Shown here piece after piece: positions 1 through 12,762 of a DNA stretch of 64,000 nt. Every line of letters starts with the position of its first letter. Positions within the stretch are counted from its first letter, which is position 1. The stretch comes from Mytilisepta virgata (taxonomy: Eukaryota > Mollusca > Bivalvia > Mytilida > Mytilidae). A model generated the notes under the pieces. It saw nothing but the letters and a program-made list of their open reading frames with translations, ran no database searches and had not been told where the DNA came from. The position numbers and the translations under genes are program-made. The DNA is taken from assembly GCA_028015205.1 (NCBI GenBank), contig CM051521.1, positions 119,792,614 to 119,856,613 on the forward strand, in the 5' to 3' direction.

Positions 1-3000
1 GGTTTATATTTAACCATGTCTTCTCCAAGAGTGATGAGACGAGCTGCTGGGCATTCTTCTTTCTTCAAACCAAAGAATTCCAAAATCCTTGCATTGTCTT
101 CATCAGCTGTGTCTAAGGTAATATACAGAACTTTTCCTTTAAATCCTACAGCAGCTTTTTTGTATCCATCCAAGATTTTGTCAGATCCATCAGCTTTTTT
201 ATCCAAGAAAAGCAATATGTGGTTCTTGATTTCACCACCAAATATTTTTTGGGCAGACTACAAAAACAACAAATGAACAATTATGTATAAATGTATCAGA
301 AGTTTAAACTGTATAATAAATCTACCATGTCTCCATAATGGCTTAATACAAATATATTTGAAATATCTTGCATTTCCAGATTTTAATGTAATTTTACTTG
401 CTGTTGCATAACTGACTCTAACCAACATCTGATGCAAGATGGTTTTTAAAGATCTAAATTAACAGAACATATCTAACTTCTCTATGATTTAAGTTCAACA
501 GCAAATGATTTAAGTAACTGTCATTTTCCCCAAGTAATAAAATCTCATAAATTTCCATATTAGCTGCCTTAAGAAATGGGAATTTGATACAAGGATGTTA
601 TTTAAAACATTTCAATTTTTTAATTGACCAATCATAAAACAATATCAGCCCTTTATATCCACAGACTGCTGACTACTAATATCATGTCATATGGAAATAC
701 ATGTGTTTACTCAGAACTTCTAGAGTTTTTTTAAGGGTCACAGTAAATTTTAATATACAACATTATTGGATTTTTTCTTTCTTTGTACTTTGTCTATGAG
801 ATGATGAAATGAGTTTGACAGCCATTTTTTTCAAAAGTAAATTCCCCCAACCCTTGATTTTTTTTCTGTGGTGATCCGTGATTAATGCTTTATCCAATGA
901 CAGTTTCATAGATATATTTAGTACACATGCCGTCTCATTCCTTAACCTAGTTTTGGAGGCTAAGGAAATACATTATACAATCAAGTGTACCCCCAACAGC
1001 AAGTGTTAGAGGATACATGTACCCCAAATTAAAAAGAATCAGTGGGCCTGATAAGCTCTTCATATACTTACTTCTTGTGTAAATTCTATAACCAATGGTA
1101 ACCTGTTTGCCATTATAAATTTGTTAACAGCTTCATCTGTAACTTCTCCTTCAAAGTTGTTACGTCCTTCATCAAACTGAAAATAGTCATAAAGTAAAAA
1201 CATATGGAACCACACAGCAACTACTAACTTTCTTTTTTTTTCAGTTCTTTATTTTCTCAAAATGCTTTTGTTGGTCAACTGTGTGTCAAACTTTTATGAG
1301 GTTCTTCTGTATCTTTCATAGGTCTATTATCAAATCAATGAGAGAACATTTCTCTATTTTTCAAATACCTATCACCAAATAGTTGTCTCAATTTGTATTC
1401 CTGAAGGCAACATTATGATACAGGTGAAAATGAAACATTCTATTAATTATATGGAGATAATGGATTGATTCTATCTAAACATTTTTTGCCTTAAGCACTG
1501 ACACTGCCAATTACTGCTGGTCCAACTAATGCAGCCAATGAATAATTTTACACACTCATGAACAGGACATTTTTATATCAAAATATTTAAATGATTGTTT
1601 AATAGTTGAAATGGATTTATTTGTAAACAAATTTGTTAAATATTTCTAATAAAAACGGCAACCCTATGGGTTCCTCAGATAACAAATCTGATAAATTAGG
1701 TGTCAGAAAACAAATTTGGTTCTTTTACTAAAATGTATGACAGTTGTTTTGGCTTTCCGTATTTTCGTTCTTGAGCATTAGGCCAATTGAACTTTTGAAG
1801 ATTTTTATCAACCACGACCCAAGAAACAGGACTGATGACCTTGACATCAGACATGGGGTAATCACAATTGTAATCATTAATCAGCCAAAATTCTGTCATT
1901 TAATTTAATCTATTACTATGGTAAAAATGCCTGTCATTCTAATCAATTTCTGATAACATTGTTTCAACATACACATTATTGCCAAAAAGTGTGACTTCAA
2001 TCTTTATTGGTCTGTGAATTGACTAATTTCTTGAAAGAAGAGAAAGTTCATTTTTAGGGTTTAAAATTCTTATGTACATGTACTTAACTATTATTGTCAG
2101 TTTTATAAATATTGGTTCTTTAAAGTTTGAGTAGAACAGTGTATAGTATAAATTATTTCCCAATATACTAAACAAAAGTTAAATGATTAAAGACTTTCTT
2201 TATTAAAGAAAATACAACACAAACATTGACAATGATAGCCAATTTTGTGATGAATTTAGCCTGTGAGTACAAAATATTTCACAACTGACCTAGAATTATC
2301 TTTCCAATGCTTGAAGAAAAAAAAATAGTCTGCTCATTTTTAATTCATTTAACATTCGTAATTGATCTGTTTGTCCTGTTGAATAAACTGTCATCGTCTT
2401 TTGTTATACTGAAGCCATGTTTTGACACTTTTACCAATGCTTTACAATTTAATATGCAATCCATTGTAATCATGACAACACTGCTAATGTAATCATTAAT
2501 TTAATCAATTATATTTGAAAACCATGTAAACATTAATTTAATCGATTACATTTAAAAGCAAAAGTAATTGTAATTTAACTGATTACATTTGAAAGTAATC
2601 GGACCCATGTCTGCTTGACATCACCCATATAAATGTGCAAGTGCCAACCAATACTAATTACCTTCTTAAAGAGTGCAATGCCATCAGATTCCATCTCATA
2701 TTCTTTAAACACATCTGTTTTAGAAGTTATTCCAAATGGAATGTCATCTATACCTTGAGCAGCTTTCTCATACTGTTGAGCAGCAGTTGATTTCACATCC
2801 TGAAGTAATAAAGTCATCAATTTATGTATAGGTTAATTGGCTATCTGGAAATATTTTATTTGCTGAATTAAAACTTTTGGTTCCATGGTTCCTTAATGAA
2901 ATATATAATATTCACAGGAGTCATCATGCAAAAAAAACACAGATTGACCATTTACTTTTCTTCTTGTTTAACTAACGAAAACACTGTATAATGCTACTTA

Positions 3001-5700
3001 TTCCTATCTTACAAGAACCTAGAAATGTGTACAAATATGATTGTAAAGAACCACTGCATTTTCAATGGTGTATGGGAGATTACTCTAATTTAATTGTACA
3101 TTCCACATCATTATTGCATTTAAAGCCACTTAATATAGCAACCCTAACTTAAGATATATATATTCAAGATGTCACCTCCTATATACTCTGAAGAGGTAAG
3201 GAGGGACTTGCTGGAAATGTTATCTTTCAATGGGAAATAAATAAGCTTTATAAACATTTAGTTTTATACAAAATGTACACCTTGAAGAATCCAATAACAA
3301 CAACTTCATCTTTTTCAATCATTGCCTTAGCGGCATCTACTGAATCAAGAGTGACACATGGGGGACCAGTCTTCTTCTTCAACCAGTTGACAATGTCAGC
3401 TGACTGTCTTCCGCCTAAAGGAAATATTCAAAATAAAATATATGACAGTACAAATGAGCATATACAACACACTAAATAATATTTCCTATTCAGTACTCTC
3501 ATTTTTAAATATCACCATATAACAGTGTTACTTTTGAAGAGAGAAAAAAATCACTTTGTTTAAACATGTAGGTATTTATCAACCAGGGCTTCCAAAATTT
3601 CCTGACGACAGCCAGACATTTTCAAAGAAATATTAAGACCAAGCCGTACATTTATGTACCCAGAGGATTAGACTAACTGAGACACTTCAAAGTATCTGAA
3701 ATATGCTGCATCTGTTCTATTAAACCCAATTATGACCGAAATATCTTTGTGAAATAGATTGCCACAATTATAAACTAAAATGCCCAAATGGACATGCCCA
3801 AAGCCCCAAACGGACATTTTTATCAATCGATAGTTGGTAAAAATTGAAATGACCGTTTTATGAAAATGCCTTGAATAACAAAAAGTGGCAAACCAATTCT
3901 ATTTGACCGTTTGAGGCTGAGAGTTTCGGTCAAGCCCAGAATATATGACCGCTTTGGAAGCCTTGACATCAACTCTAATCCCATCATACCAACTCAGCTA
4001 TATGGTTAAACCACTAAAATTCTATTTCTTAGTATTATCAATCTGGTCAAATTTTGGTTAAATCACTAGAATTGTTTTTGTAAGTTATATCTGTCTAGTC
4101 AAATTTACATTGACTTATAAGAAATGCGTAATATACCTGAATAATCAATAGGTTTTCCGTCACGGAAGAATTTGATGGTTGGATAACCTCTGACTTCATA
4201 TTTTTCAGCTAATTTTGATTCTACTGTTGCATCAACTTTAGCCAGCTTTATATCTGAGCCATCTTCTGAAAGTGACTTAGCAGCCTTTTCATACTCTGGT
4301 GCCAAGGATTTGCAATGACCACACCATGGGGCATCTGAAAAGAACAATTCATCATGAAAAGAAATTGCATGTAAATTGACTCAACCTGGGTCCTTGATTG
4401 AATATCTGTAGATTCTTCATGTCATTTGTGACCAGCAAACAATTGTGTATTCATGAATAAGAGATCTACAGTGCTTTAAAGGTCTGATTTAAATGTTATA
4501 AATGGACAAAAATTTTTTTTACCATCCTTAACTTTCATGTTTCCATTCTAACATGATCTGGTGATCCAGATTGGATTTAACCCTTTTACCAATGGACTCC
4601 CTGCAGGAGCTAAACCTAGTACGATGGCAGTGGTTAAGAGCATTAATTGCAAGCCACTTATTCTTTAACTGAATATAAATGTTAATAAAATATGTTCTCT
4701 TCGCGATCTTTTTTCATTTTTGAATATAAATGTGAAGATTCGGCTGCAAACAGGGGTTTCTGCAGATGGATATGTTGAAATTCTTCAAATATCATTAAAA
4801 TTGCTCTAAATATGCACTTTTGTCATTGAAAAGAATAATAATGGTCAGAATCATCGATGTCGATTCCAATCAATTTTGGACAAATTTGATACGAATGAAC
4901 AGAATTTTCCACTCAACAAATTTCAAAAAGGCATCATGATGACGACCAAGCAGTTAGATGTCTTAAATTATTCGGAAGAAAGGCACAAAATTGCTGTTGT
5001 TGTCTCAAAATCAGAAACTTTTCATTCAGTGTGAAATATTACCACCACTGCGGCTGTATCAAGGTCTGAAACTGAACGTTAGTGAAAAAAAGGCCCATAC
5101 CTCTGTATAATGCTTGTAAAGAATGTTATAATACGGATGGATAAAAAACATGTCCATGAAGCATATCACTTTGCATCCATTTAGATCTAATTTCGATTGT
5201 TTGCATGCATTTCATAACTTCCCCTACTTTATATTATATTTTGAGTTATTTATATTTAATCTTTGAAATTCAAGCAACTGTGGTCACTTTAGCAGTTTGT
5301 CCGATATCACATAGCAAAACTGAAGTCATTCTTAATTTTGGCTCCATATACTATATTTTTTTACCTTTTTATATTAAGTCATTGAAATTCAAGCTAGTGT
5401 TGTCACTTTAGCAGTTTATCCCATATGGCATAGCATAACATTCTTAATTTCGGCTACGGTTTTATATTATAAACAACAATATAAACGACCTATCTTGTAC
5501 AAGACGCCTTTGGTGCCAAGCAAATGAGAAAAACTTTATAAAACTGAAATATACTCACAGAACTCCACCAGAATCTTGGAATTTTCTTTCAATACATCAT
5601 CTATATTATCAGTTGTCAGGACCAGGACCCCGTTGTCTTCCTTTACATCAGCTCCAAATGCAAGTCCAATAACACACACACTTAATACAAGCTTAAGCAT
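1..5700 (-). CDS. P4HB: Protein disulfide isomerase P4HB/PDIA1-like, 5' part (6 exons; runs off the left edge)
   Basis: Endoplasmic-reticulum thiol-disulfide oxidoreductase and chaperone. Exons, in transcript order: 5700-5559, 4334-4137, 3414-3281, 2799-2662, 1176-1072, 257 to <1. All junctions are GT-AG and keep frame, giving residues 1-324. The start gives a hydrophobic signal peptide ([16 protein letters not shown]). Thioredoxin domain a carries APWCGHCK (active cysteines C52 and C55) and the cis-Pro loop RGYPTIKFF. Domain b has [10 protein letters not shown], and domain b' has [12 protein letters not shown] and [11 protein letters not shown], all highly typical of PDIA1. The second CGHC domain and the KDEL-type tail must lie beyond position 1. 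The family assignment rests on close remembered similarity to vertebrate P4HB. Introns 1-5 hold no other gene. Confidence 0.95.
3584..3965. mobile_element. Small TIR element (MITE, hAT-like) in P4HB intron 2
   Basis: The 382-bp segment begins cagggcttccaaa and ends with its near complement tttggaagccttg. The flanking 8-mers ttatcaac and acatcaac match at 6 of 8 positions, as expected for an aged 8-bp hAT target duplication. No coding capacity is seen. Class assignment is inference. Confidence 0.5.
5222..5460. repeat. Imperfect tandem duplication, period about 119 bp
   Basis: Two diverged copies in P4HB intron 1 share gaaattcaagc, gtcactttagcagttt and the catatagca-like block, at a spacing of 119 bp (5265 and 5384). 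Both are non-coding. Confidence 0.6.
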
Positions 5701-6092
5701 TTTTCTTGCAACAATGTCAACAATTCTCTGTGTTGAAAAAGACTGATCCCTGTAAATTTAATACTACTTTTCGTCTTCAACGTGGCAAAGAGGCCGGTCA
5801 GTTGTACGCATGCGTATAATAAGTCTGCACAACACAACCGTGTGAGGGAGAGATTGGATGGAAAATAAAGTCACGTGCTAATATTTACTATAAGGAAAGG
5901 TGCTCCCGGATATTTTGTCCACGTTTACTACAAATTTACGCGTCATAAACCCAGAATTTTAACTGGTTAAAATAAAACTATATGTTTTGTCATATCTAGA
6001 AAATAAATTAACTTGTCTTTGTTTTTTTGTTTTCTTTACTTCAAACACGATAATTTAAGTCCGAACATTTATTTTCGATTAGCAGGAATTTA
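5701..6092 (-). promoter_or_regulatory. P4HB upstream region with an ERSE-like element and E-box
   Basis: This is the remaining native sequence between the P4HB start codon and the transposon. On the gene's strand, 5857-5839 reads CCAAT, then 9 bp, then ACACG. That differs by one base from the ER-stress element CCAAT-N9-CCACG that drives chaperone genes. A CACGTG E-box lies at 5872-5877, and a CCACG core (cgtgg on plus) at 5781-5785, nearer the gene. Regulation by unfolded-protein signalling would fit P4HB but is inference. Confidence 0.45.
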
Positions 6093-6099
6093 GTAGAAT
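6093..6099. other. Left 7-bp target-site duplication (gtagaat) of the 13-kb P-like transposon
   Basis: The heptamer gtagaat directly precedes the left terminal repeat and is repeated exactly at 19209-19215 after the right one. The outer eighth bases do not match, so the duplication is 7 bp. Confidence 0.93.
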
Positions 6100-6133
6100 C
6101 AGAGACATATAATACAAGAGATTGGCAACTCGC
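6100..6133 (+). repeat. Left terminal inverted repeat of the P-like transposon
   Basis: Starts CAGAGACATATAATACAAG and continues AGATTGGCAACTCGC. It matches the reverse complement of 19175-19208 at 30 of 34 positions. The subterminal block atcacgcggccc (6161-6172) also recurs, inverted, near the right end. Confidence 0.93.
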
Positions 6134-6380
6134 ATCAAAGCGCTAGTAATCGGTTTTAAGATCACGCGGCCCTCGAGATTTTACGTGATCTTTTGCCAGT
6201 CCGCCATATTGTTTTACCTGCAAATTTGTCAACACACATCGTAACACAAAATTCCATCATAATTAGCTTTCGGAGAAGATATATTTGAACAAAGTAAGTA
6301 AAATTAATTAATTTTGTTTATGTCTTGTTCATTTTGCTGCTGACACCGACACGGTGTGTTTTAAACTGTTTAATCCGGAG
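6134..6380 (+). promoter_or_regulatory. Left subterminal region: likely transposase promoter and non-coding first exon
   Basis: It contains the subterminal motif atcacgcggccc (6161-6172) and an acgtgatc box (6183-6190). A consensus donor follows at 6294-6299 (GTAAGT after AACAAA). With the strong acceptor at 12760-12761, two bases before the transposase ATG, this predicts a 5' UTR exon ending at 6293 and an intron of 6,468 bp containing the satellite. The transcription start is not identified. Confidence 0.5.
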
Positions 6381-9300
6381 GACAAATATGTACAATTTTC
6401 AGTGTACAGTGACGATGTATGAGAACTTCAGTTTATAGTGCCCCTTTGCCTTTTGATAAAACTTTTTATACAGAACAATTATTTCAATACTATGAATGTT
6501 TTCTTACACCTTTATAATAGAGGAATACCAAATAAAAATAGATTTTGAGAAAATGTTCACCTTTTTGATGAAATTTAACCTTGAAAGTGGACAAATATGT
6601 ACAATTTCTGTGTGACAGTGTATGAGAACTTCAGTTTATGGTGCCCCTTTGCCTTTTGATAAAACTTTTTATACAGAACAATTATTTCAATACTATGAAT
6701 GTTTTCTTACACCTTTATAATAGAGGAATACCAAATAAAAATAGATTTTGAAAAAATGTTCACCTTTTTGATGAAATTTAACCTTGAAAATGGACAAATA
6801 TGTACAATTTCTGTGTGACAGTGTATGAGAACTTCAGTTTATGGTGCCCCTTTGCCTTTTGATAAAACTTTTTATACAGAACAATTATTTCAATACTATG
6901 AATGTTTTCTTACACCTTTATAATAGAGGAATACCAAATAAAAATAGATTTTGAAAAAATATTCACCTTTTTGATGAAATTTAACCTTGAAAATGGACAA
7001 ATATGTACAATTTCTGTGTGACGGTGTATGAGAACTTCAGTTTATGGTGCCCCTTTGCCTTTTGATAAAACTTTTTATACAGAACAATTATTTCAATACT
7101 ATGAATGTTTTCTTACACCTTTATAATAGAGGAATACCAAATAAAAATAGATTTTGAAAAAATGTTCACCTTTTTGATGAAATTTAACCTTGAAAATGGA
7201 CAAATATGTACAATTTCTGTGTGACGGTGTATGAGAACTTCAGTTTATGGTGCCCCTTTGCCTTTTGATAAAACTTTTTATACAGAACAATTATTTCAAT
7301 ACTATGAATGTTTTCTTACACCTTTATAATAGAGGAATACCAAATAAAAATAGATTTTGAAAAAATGTTCACCTTTTTGATGAAATTTAACCTTGAAAAT
7401 GGACAAATATGTACAATTTCTGTGTGACAGTGTATGAGAACTTCAGTTTATGGTGCCCCTTTGCCTTTTGATAAAACTTTTTATACAGAACAATTATTTC
7501 AATACTATGAATGTTTTCTTACACCTTTATAATAGAGGAATACCAAATAAAAATAGATTTTGAAAAAATGTTCACCTTTTTGATGAAATTTAACCTTGAA
7601 AATGGACAAATATGTACAATTTCTGTGTGACAGTGTATGAGAACTTCAGTTTATGGTGCCCCTTTGCCTTTTGATAAAACTTTTTATACAGAACAATTAT
7701 TTCAATACTATGAATGTTTTCTTACACCTTTATAATAGAGGAATACCAAATAAAAATAGATTTTGAAAAAATATTCACCTTTTTGATGAAATTTAACCTT
7801 GAAAATGGACAAATATGTACAATTTCTGTGTGACGGTGTATGAGAACTTCAGTTTATGGTGCCCCTTTGCCTTTTGATAAAACTTTTTATACAGAACAAT
7901 TATTTCAATACTATGAATGTTTTCTTACACCTTTATAATAGAGGAATACCAAATAAAAATAGATTTTGAAAAAATGTTCACCTTTTTGATGAAATTTAAC
8001 CTTGAAAATGGACAAATATGTACAATTTCTGTGTGACGGTGTATGAGAACTTCAGTTTATGGTGCCCCTTTGCCTTTTGATAAAACTTTTTATACAGAAC
8101 AATTATTTCAATACTATGAATGTTTTCTTACACCTTTATAATAGAGGAATACCAAATAAAAATAGATTTTGAAAAAATGTTCACCTTTTTGATGAAATTT
8201 AACCTTGAAAATGGACAAATATGTACAATTTCTGTGTGACAGTGTATGAGAACTTCAGTTTATGGTGCCCCTTTGCCTTTTGATAAAACTTTTTATACAG
8301 AACAATTATTTCAATACTATGAATGTTTTCTTACACCTTTATAATAGAGGAATACCAAATAAAAATAGATTTTGAAAAAATATTCACCTTTTTGATGAAA
8401 TTTAACCTTGAAAATGGACAAATATGTACAATTTCTGTGTGACGGTGTATGAGAACTTCAGTTTATGGTGCCCCTTTGCCTTTTGATAAAACTTTTTATA
8501 CAGAACAATTATTTCAATACTATGAATGTTTTCTTACACCTTTATAATAGAGGAATACCAAATAAAAATAGATTTTGAAAAAATGTTCACCTTTTTGATG
8601 AAATTTAACCTTGAAAATGGACAAATATGTACAATTTCTGTGTGACAGTGTATGAGAACTTCAGTTTATAGTGCCCCTTTGCCTTTTGATAAAACTTTTT
8701 ATACAGAACAATTATTTCAATACTATGAATGTTTTCTTACACCTTTATAATAGAGGAATACCAAATAAAAATAGATTTTGAAAAAATATTCACCTTTTTG
8801 ATGAAATTTAACCTTGAAAATGGACAAATATGTACAATTTCTGTGTGACGGTGTATGAGAACTTCAGTTTATGGTGCCCCTTTGCCTTTTGATAAAACTT
8901 TTTATACAGAACAATTATTTCAATACTATGAATGTTTTCTTACACCTTTATAATAGAGGAATACCAAATAAAAATAGATTTTGAAAAAATGTTCACCTTT
9001 TTGATGAAATTTAACCTTGAAAATGGACAAATATGTACAATTTCTGTGTGACGGTGTATGAGAACTTCAGTTTATGGTGCCCCTTTGCCTTTTGATAAAA
9101 CTTTTTATACAGAACAATTATTTCAATACTATGAATGTTTTCTTACACCTTTATAATAGAGGAATACCAAATAAAAATAGATTTTGAAAAAATGTTCACC
9201 TTTTTGATGAAATTTAACCTTGAAAATGGACAAATATGTACAATTTCTGTGTGACAGTGTATGAGAACTTCAGTTTATGGTGCCCCTTTGCCTTTTGATA

Positions 9301-12300
9301 AAACTTTTTATACAGAACAATTATTTCAATACTATGAATGTTTTCTTACACCTTTATAATAGAGGAATACCAAATAAAAATAGATTTTGAAAAAATATTC
9401 ACCTTTTTGATGAAATTTAACCTTGAAAATGGACAAATATGTACAATTTCTGTGTGACGGTGTATGAGAACTTCAGTTTATGGTGCCCCTTTGCCTTTTG
9501 ATAAAACTTTTTATACAGAACAATTATTTCAATACTATGAATGTTTTCTTACACCTTTATAATAGAGGAATACCAAATAAAAATAGATTTTGAAAAAATA
9601 TTCACCTTTTTGATGAAATTTAACCTTGAAAATGGACAAATATGTACAATTTCTGTGTGACGGTGTATGAGAACTTCAGTTTATGGTGCCCCTTTGCCTT
9701 TTGATAAAACTTTTTATACAGAACAATTATTTCAATACTATGAATGTTTTCTTACACCTTTATAATAGAGGAATACCAAATAAAAATAGATTTTGAAAAA
9801 ATGTTCACCTTTTTGATGAAATTTAACCTTGAAAATGGACAAATATGTACAATTTCTGTGTGACGGTGTATGAGAACTTCAGTTTATGGTGCCCCTTTGC
9901 CTTTTGATAAAACTTTTTATACAGAACAATTATTTCAATACTATGAATGTTTTCTTACACCTTTATAATAGAGGAATACCAAATAAAAATAGATTTTGAA
10001 AAAATGTTCACCTTTTTGATGAAATTTAACCTTGAAAATGGACAAATATGTACAATTTCTGTGTGACAGTGTATGAGAACTTCAGTTTATGGTGCCCCTT
10101 TGCCTTTTGATAAAACTTTTTATACAGAACAATTATTTCAATACTATGAATGTTTTCTTACACCTTTATAATAGAGGAATACCAAATAAAAATAGATTTT
10201 GAAAAAATATTCACCTTTTTGATGAAATTTAACCTTGAAAATGGACAAATATGTACAATTTCTGTGTGACGGTGTATGAGAACTTCAGTTTATGGTGCCC
10301 CTTTGCCTTTTGATAAAACTTTTTATACAGAACAATTATTTCAATACTATGAATGTTTTCTTACACCTTTATAATAGAGGAATACCAAATAAAAATAGAT
10401 TTTGAAAAAATGTTCACCTTTTTGATGAAATTTAACCTTGAAAATGGACAAATATGTACAATTTCTGTGTGACGGTGTATGAGAACTTCAGTTTATGGTG
10501 CCCCTTTGCCTTTTGATAAAACTTTTTATACAGAACAATTATTTCAATACTATGAATGTTTTCTTACACCTTTATAATAGAGGAATACCAAATAAAAATA
10601 GATTTTGAAAAAATTTTCACCTTTTTGATGAAATTTAACCTTGAAAGTGGACAAATATGTACAATTTCTGTGTGACAGTGTATGAGAACTTCAGTTTATG
10701 GTGCCCCTTTGCCTTTTGATAAAACTTTTTATACAGAACAATTATTTCAATACTATGAATGTTTTCTTACACCTTTATAATAGAGGAATACCAAATAAAA
10801 ATAGATTTTGAAAAAATGTTCACCTTTTTGATGAAATTTAACCTTGAAAATGGACAAATATGTACAATTTCTGTGTGACAGTGTATGAGAACTTCAGTTT
10901 ATGGTGCCCCTTTGCCTTTTGATAAAACTTTTTATACAGAACAATTATTTCAATACTATGAATGTTTTCTTACACCTTTATAATAGAGGAATACCAAATA
11001 AAAATAGATTTTGAAAAAATTTTCACCTTTTTGATGAAATTTAACCTTGAAAATGGACAAATATGTACAATTTCTGTGTGACAGTGTATGAGAACTTCAG
11101 TTTATAGTGCCCCTTTGCCTTTTGATAAAACTTTTTATACAGAACAATTATTTCAATACTATGAATGTTTTCTTACACCTTTATAATAGAGGAATACCAA
11201 ATAAAAATAGATTTTGAAAAAATTTTCACCTTTTTGATGAAATTTAACCTTGAAAGTGGACAAATATGTACAATTTCTGTGTGACAGTGTATGAGAACTT
11301 CAGTTTATGGTGCCCCTTTGCCTTTTGATAAAACTTTTTATACAGAACAATTATTTCAATACTATGAATGTTTTCTTACACCTTTATAATAGAGGAATAC
11401 CAAATAAAAATAGATTTTGAAAAAATTTTCACCTTTTTGATGAAATTTAACCTTGAAAATGGACAAATATGTACAATTTCTGTGTGACAGTGTATGAGAA
11501 CTTCAGTTTATAGTGCCCCTTTGCCTTTTGATAAAACTTTTTATACAGAACAATTATTTCAATACTATGAATGTTTTCTTACACCTTTATAATAGAGGAA
11601 TACCAAATAAAAATAGATTTTGAAAAAATTTTCACCTTTTTGATGAAATTTAACCTTGAAAGTGGACAAATATGTACAATTTCTGTGTGACAGTGTATGA
11701 GAACTTCAGTTTATGGTGCCCCTTTGCCTTTTGATAAAACTTTTTATACAGAACAATTATTTCAATACTATGAATGTTTTCTTACACCTTTATAATAGAG
11801 GAATACCAAATAAAAATAGATTTTGAAAAAATGTTCACCTTTTTGATGAAATTTAACCTTGAAAATGGACAAATATGTACAATTTCTGTGTGACAGTGTA
11901 TGAGAACTTCAGTTTATGGTGCCCCTTTGCCTTTTGATAAAACTTTTTATACAGAACAATTATTTCAATACTATGAATGTTTTCTTACACCTTTATAATA
12001 GAGGAATACCAAATAAAAATAGATTTTGAAAAAATTTTCACCTTTTTGATGAAATTTAACCTTGAAAATGGACAAATATGTACAATTTCTGTGTGACAGT
12101 GTATGAGAACTTCAGTTTATAGTGCCCCTTTGCCTTTTGATAAAACTTTTTATACAGAACAATTATTTCAATACTATGAATGTTTTCTTACACCTTTATA
12201 ATAGAAAAATACCAAATAAAAATAGATTTTGAAAAAATTTTCACCTTTTTGATGAAATTTAACCTTGAAAGTGGACAAATATGTACAATTTCTGTGTGAC

Positions 12301-12680
12301 AGTGTATGAGAACTTCAGTTTATGGTGCCCCTTTGCCTTTTGATAAAACTTTTTATACAGAACAATTATTTCAATACTATGAATGTTTTCTTACACCTTT
12401 ATAATAGAGGAATACCAAATAAAAATAGATTTTGAAAAAATGTTCACCTTTTTGATGAAATTTAACCTTGAAAATGGACAAATATGTACAATTTCTGTGT
12501 GACAGTGTATGAGAACTTCAGTTTATGGTGCCCCTTTGCCTTTTGATAAAACTTTTTATACAGAACAATTATTTCAATACTATGAATGTTTTCTTACACC
12601 TTTATAATAGAGGAATACCAAATAAAAATAGATTTTGAAAAAATGTTCACCTTTTTGATGAAATTTAACCTTGAAAATGG
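6381..12680. repeat. Satellite array: 31 near-identical units, period 203 bp
   Basis: The first unit is diverged and 209 bp long (anchor acaatttt at 6392). Every later anchor (acaatttctg) falls at 6601 + 203n, up to 12488, which means no net length change over 29 consecutive periods. A degenerate partial copy continues to about 12715. Units differ at only a few recurrent sites: gac[a/g]gtg, tat[g/a]gtgcccc, aaat[g/a/t]ttcacc and gaaa[a/g]tgg. No frame stays open. The array lies wholly inside the inferred first intron of the transposase gene. Such uniformity points to recent amplification or homogenisation by unequal exchange or gene conversion. Confidence 0.97.
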
Positions 12681-12762
12681 AGTCAGTGTATGACAACTTC
12701 ACATTATAGTTCTCCTAACATGCATTTAGTTTATTATGTTAAATGTACATGTCTATTTCAGG

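Noticed and set aside
5849..5860. agattgg match to the P-like TIR core in the P4HB promoter
   Set aside because: Only a short overlap, and better explained as part of the CCAAT box of the ERSE-like site.
6381..12680. CRISPR-like or regulatory repeat array
   Set aside because: The units are contiguous 203-bp tandem copies with no unique spacers, in a eukaryotic transposon. This is a satellite.
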